Assembly: GCA_018816485.1 (NCBI GenBank)
Contig: JAHIVL010000049.1
Span: 1-32,525 of the forward strand
Reading direction: 5' to 3'
DNA length: 32,525 nucleotides
From: Patescibacteria group bacterium
Lineage (GTDB): Bacteria; Patescibacteriota; Microgenomatia; UBA1400; PJMF01
Positions 30,865-32,525 of this stretch are shown in pieces. Every line of letters begins with the position of its first letter. The stretch's first letter is position 1. Position numbers and translations under genes: made by a program. The notes under the pieces are model-generated. The model searched no databases and was not told the DNA's origin. It saw only the letters and a list, made by a program, of their open reading frames with translations.

Positions 30865-31680
30865 ATGAAGACAAAAACTCGTTTAACAATTACTTTTTCT
30901 CAAGATTTGCTTCGAAAGGTTGATGTGTTAATTAATGCTCATACTATTAGAAATAGATCTCAAGCAATTGAGAGTTTAGTTAGGCAAGGTTTGAGTACGG
31001 ATATAAGCTGTGCGGTTATTCTAGCCGGTGGTAAAAACTCAAATGATGATACTCTCTCACTAAAGAAAATTAATGATCGATACGTTCTTTCAATTATGAT
31101 TGATCAGTTGAAGATGTTTGGCATTACCAAAATTGTGGTCTGCGCAGGGAAGAACGAAAAGAAGATCAAAAATATATTTACAGATGGTTCTTCAAATGGT
31201 GTGACTATTGTGTATAGCAGTGAAAAAGAACCACTTGGGAGCGCTGGTGCAATTAAGAATGCTGAAAAACTTATTGGAAACGAATCATTTTTAGTGATTA
31301 ATGACAGCACTCTTACTGATTTAAATCTAGCCGACCTGTTTGAGTTCCACGAAAATGAAGATTCGATTGCAACAATTTGTGTTAAACCAAGAATGAGCGA
31401 AAAAAAATATGGACAGACTTTTTTACATGGCAACAAAATTGTAAAGTTCTTAGATACTTCAGATTATAAAGGTATCAGTATTGTCAATATTGGACTTTAT
31501 ATATTAAAACCAGAAATATTTAATTTTATTGGAAAGAATAAATATTTAAGTTTAGAAACTGATATATTTCCAAATTTAGCTCAAGATAAGGAGTTAAGCG
31601 CATTTGTTTTTCAAGGCAATTGGTTTGATGCTTCAAAAGATGCATCGTATAAATCAGCAATTAAAAATTGGCAAAATTAG
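30865..31680 (+). CDS. Ribbon-helix-helix / sugar nucleotidyltransferase-like fusion, predicted sugar-responsive regulator
   Basis: Residues 1-45 are a CopG-type ribbon-helix-helix: beta strand TRLTITFS, helix DLLRKVDVLINA, turn IRNRS, helix QAIESLVRQGL. Residues 48-271 are a sugar-1-phosphate nucleotidyltransferase fold (AVILAGGK, PLGSAGAI, KYGQTF, IVNIGLYILKPEIF, SLETDIFPNL, GNWFDASKDASY). The nucleotide/metal residues have decayed: after AGGK the usual GTRLxPxT...PKP is replaced by NSNDDTLSLKKIND, and the NGD metal motif is NDS. The sugar-binding half is preserved. I infer a pseudo-enzyme sensor coupled to DNA binding, in the manner of PutA. Its promoter holds the presumed operator, also found before the phosphohexomutase operon. 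glpX follows after 20 nt. Confidence 0.8.
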   Translation: MKTKTRLTITFSQDLLRKVDVLINAHTIRNRSQAIESLVRQGLSTDISCAVILAGGKNSNDDTLSLKKINDRYVLSIMIDQLKMFGITKIVVCAGKNEKKIKNIFTDGSSNGVTIVYSSEKEPLGSAGAIKNAEKLIGNESFLVINDSTLTDLNLADLFEFHENEDSIATICVKPRMSEKKYGQTFLHGNKIVKFLDTSDYKGISIVNIGLYILKPEIFNFIGKNKYLSLETDIFPNLAQDKELSAFVFQGNWFDASKDASYKSAIKNWQN

Positions 31681-31700
31681 TAGCTATCAAAAAGGATTAT

Positions 31701-32525
31701 ATGGAAGACTCATTAGCTTTGGCACTTTCGCATGCGACTGAAGTAGGAGCAATTGCAGCATCTAGAGTTGCTGGTTTTGGTGACAAAATAAAGGCAGATC
31801 ATGAAGCAGTCGAGGCTATGAGAACTCACTTTAATGGACTAGATTTCAATGGTCGAATTGTGATTGGTGAAGGTGAAAGAGATGAAGCGCCAATGCTTTA
31901 TATTGGTGAAAAATTGGGAACTGGAAAAGGCCAAGCAGTTGATATTGCTGTTGATCCGCTTGAAAACACCAATGCTACTGCCGTTTTTGGTCCTGGAGCA
32001 ATTGCGGTTTTAGCAGCTTCCGAGCGAGGTGGTCTTTTCCATGCTCCAGACATGTATATGGATAAGTTGGTTGTTCCGGAACAAGCAGCTGGCAAAGTTA
32101 ACATTGATTGGGAACCCAAGAAGAATTTAGCAGCAATTGCAAAAGGATTGGAGCGACATGTTCCAGATTTAGTGATAGTAATTTTAGATAGAGAAAGAAA
32201 TGAAGAATTAATTGATAAGGTTAGGAAGGCTGGTGCAAGGGTTAAGTTGATTGGAGATGGTGACCTTATGCCTGGAGTTGAGGCGTGTATGCGTGGCAGT
32301 GGAGTTCATGCCGTTATGGGTATTGGTGCGGCCCCAGAAACAGTGATAACTGCAGCTGCTATGAGGTGTTTGAAAGGTGAACTGCAGGCAAGATTTTGGC
32401 CAAAAAATGAGGACGAGAAAAAGCGCCTAAAGAAAATGGGTGGAAAACTTGATAAAGTATACACACACAATGATTTAGCGAGTAGTAAAACTGCAATCTT
32501 TTGTGCTACGGGAGTTACTCAAGGC
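31701..32525 (+). CDS. glpX: Class II fructose-1,6-bisphosphatase GlpX (3' end outside the window)
   Basis: The reading frame starts at ATG 31701, with AAAGGA five bases upstream, and is open to the window edge (275 codons). Motifs of GlpX: FNGRIVIGEGERDEAPMLYIGE, VDIAVDPLENTNAT (normally DPLEGTN), HAPDMYMDKL, VILDRERNEELI, GDGDLMPGVEA, MGIGAAPETVITAAAMRCLKGE and IFCATGVTQG. It hydrolyses fructose-1,6-bisphosphate to fructose-6-phosphate in gluconeogenesis. The gene is co-directional with the RHH fusion 20 nt upstream and likely shares its operator-controlled promoter, linking F6P supply with the isomerase/mutase operon. Confidence 0.93.
   Translation, partial: MEDSLALALSHATEVGAIAASRVAGFGDKIKADHEAVEAMRTHFNGLDFNGRIVIGEGERDEAPMLYIGEKLGTGKGQAVDIAVDPLENTNATAVFGPGAIAVLAASERGGLFHAPDMYMDKLVVPEQAAGKVNIDWEPKKNLAAIAKGLERHVPDLVIVILDRERNEELIDKVRKAGARVKLIGDGDLMPGVEACMRGSGVHAVMGIGAAPETVITAAAMRCLKGELQARFWPKNEDEKKRLKKMGGKLDKVYTHNDLASSKTAIFCATGVTQG

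Noticed and set aside
31898..32119. Minus-strand open frame of 73 codons
   Set aside because: It is opposite the strongly conserved GlpX frame and has no family features.

Overview
This looks like a chromosomal segment from an uncultured, ultra-small-genome bacterium of the Candidate Phyla Radiation (Patescibacteria). The reasons are the AT-rich composition (roughly one third GC by eye), tight packing with many 1-14 nt overlaps, a stand-alone CofE-like ligase with no other F420 gene nearby, a RimK-like ligase + 7TM + DUF1704 cassette, and short versions of HolA and UvrC. TGA is used as a stop (for example at the end of enolase), so the code-25 lineages (Gracilibacteria, Absconditabacteria) are unlikely. 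The exact phylum cannot be set from this window.

Layout. 1-434: frameshifted transposase remnant. 603-6779: mnmA (-), an ATP-grasp ligase (+) that converges on DUF1704 metallopeptidase (-), RimK-like ligase with a degenerate retropepsin-like tail (-), 7TM protein (-), small PF04020 membrane protein (-). 6804-15669: the complete UvrABC repair set on the minus strand (uvrB, uvrA, a secreted transglutaminase-like protein, uvrC); the transglutaminase gene and uvrC share about 200 nt in two frames. 15712-17061: CofE-like ligase and PduO-type adenosyltransferase (+). 17251-17871: lexA (-). 18022-21118: eno-gpmI (-). 21279-21575: small unknown gene. 21544-26310: hexose-phosphate and sugar-nucleotide operon (phosphohexomutase, sugar nucleotidyltransferase/acyltransferase-like protein, HAD phosphatase, SIS isomerase) (-). 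26397-28340: holA, YgjP-like metalloprotease, membrane protein (-). 28414-28495: tRNA-Leu(UAG), then a tandem hairpin repeat and a predicted ~90-nt RNA on the minus strand. 28848-30769: divergent lysozyme-like and glycosidase-like secreted proteins. 30865-end: a ribbon-helix-helix/nucleotidyltransferase fusion followed by glpX, which runs off the window.

Main proposals. (1) The RHH-nucleotidyltransferase fusion keeps a sugar-binding half but has lost nucleotidyltransferase signature residues. A tandem 10-bp repeat (AAAGTATGAT-like, 19 of 20 positions identical) lies both in its own promoter and in the promoter of the phosphohexomutase operon. This suggests an undescribed PutA-like regulator of hexose-phosphate flux that may also control glpX. 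(2) The 7TM/RimK-like ligase-retropepsin/DUF1704 cassette looks like a peptide-tail ligation and removal system. (3) Enolase and phosphoglycerate mutase, encoded by overlapping genes, both carry substitutions at a key catalytic residue (E209 to V; phospho-Ser to Thr). (4) A free-standing small RNA gene with a consensus promoter and terminator lies at 28684-28808.

At many operon heads a TATAAT-like box ends only 5-10 nt before the ATG, which implies leaderless transcripts, while most clear Shine-Dalgarno sequences are inside operons.
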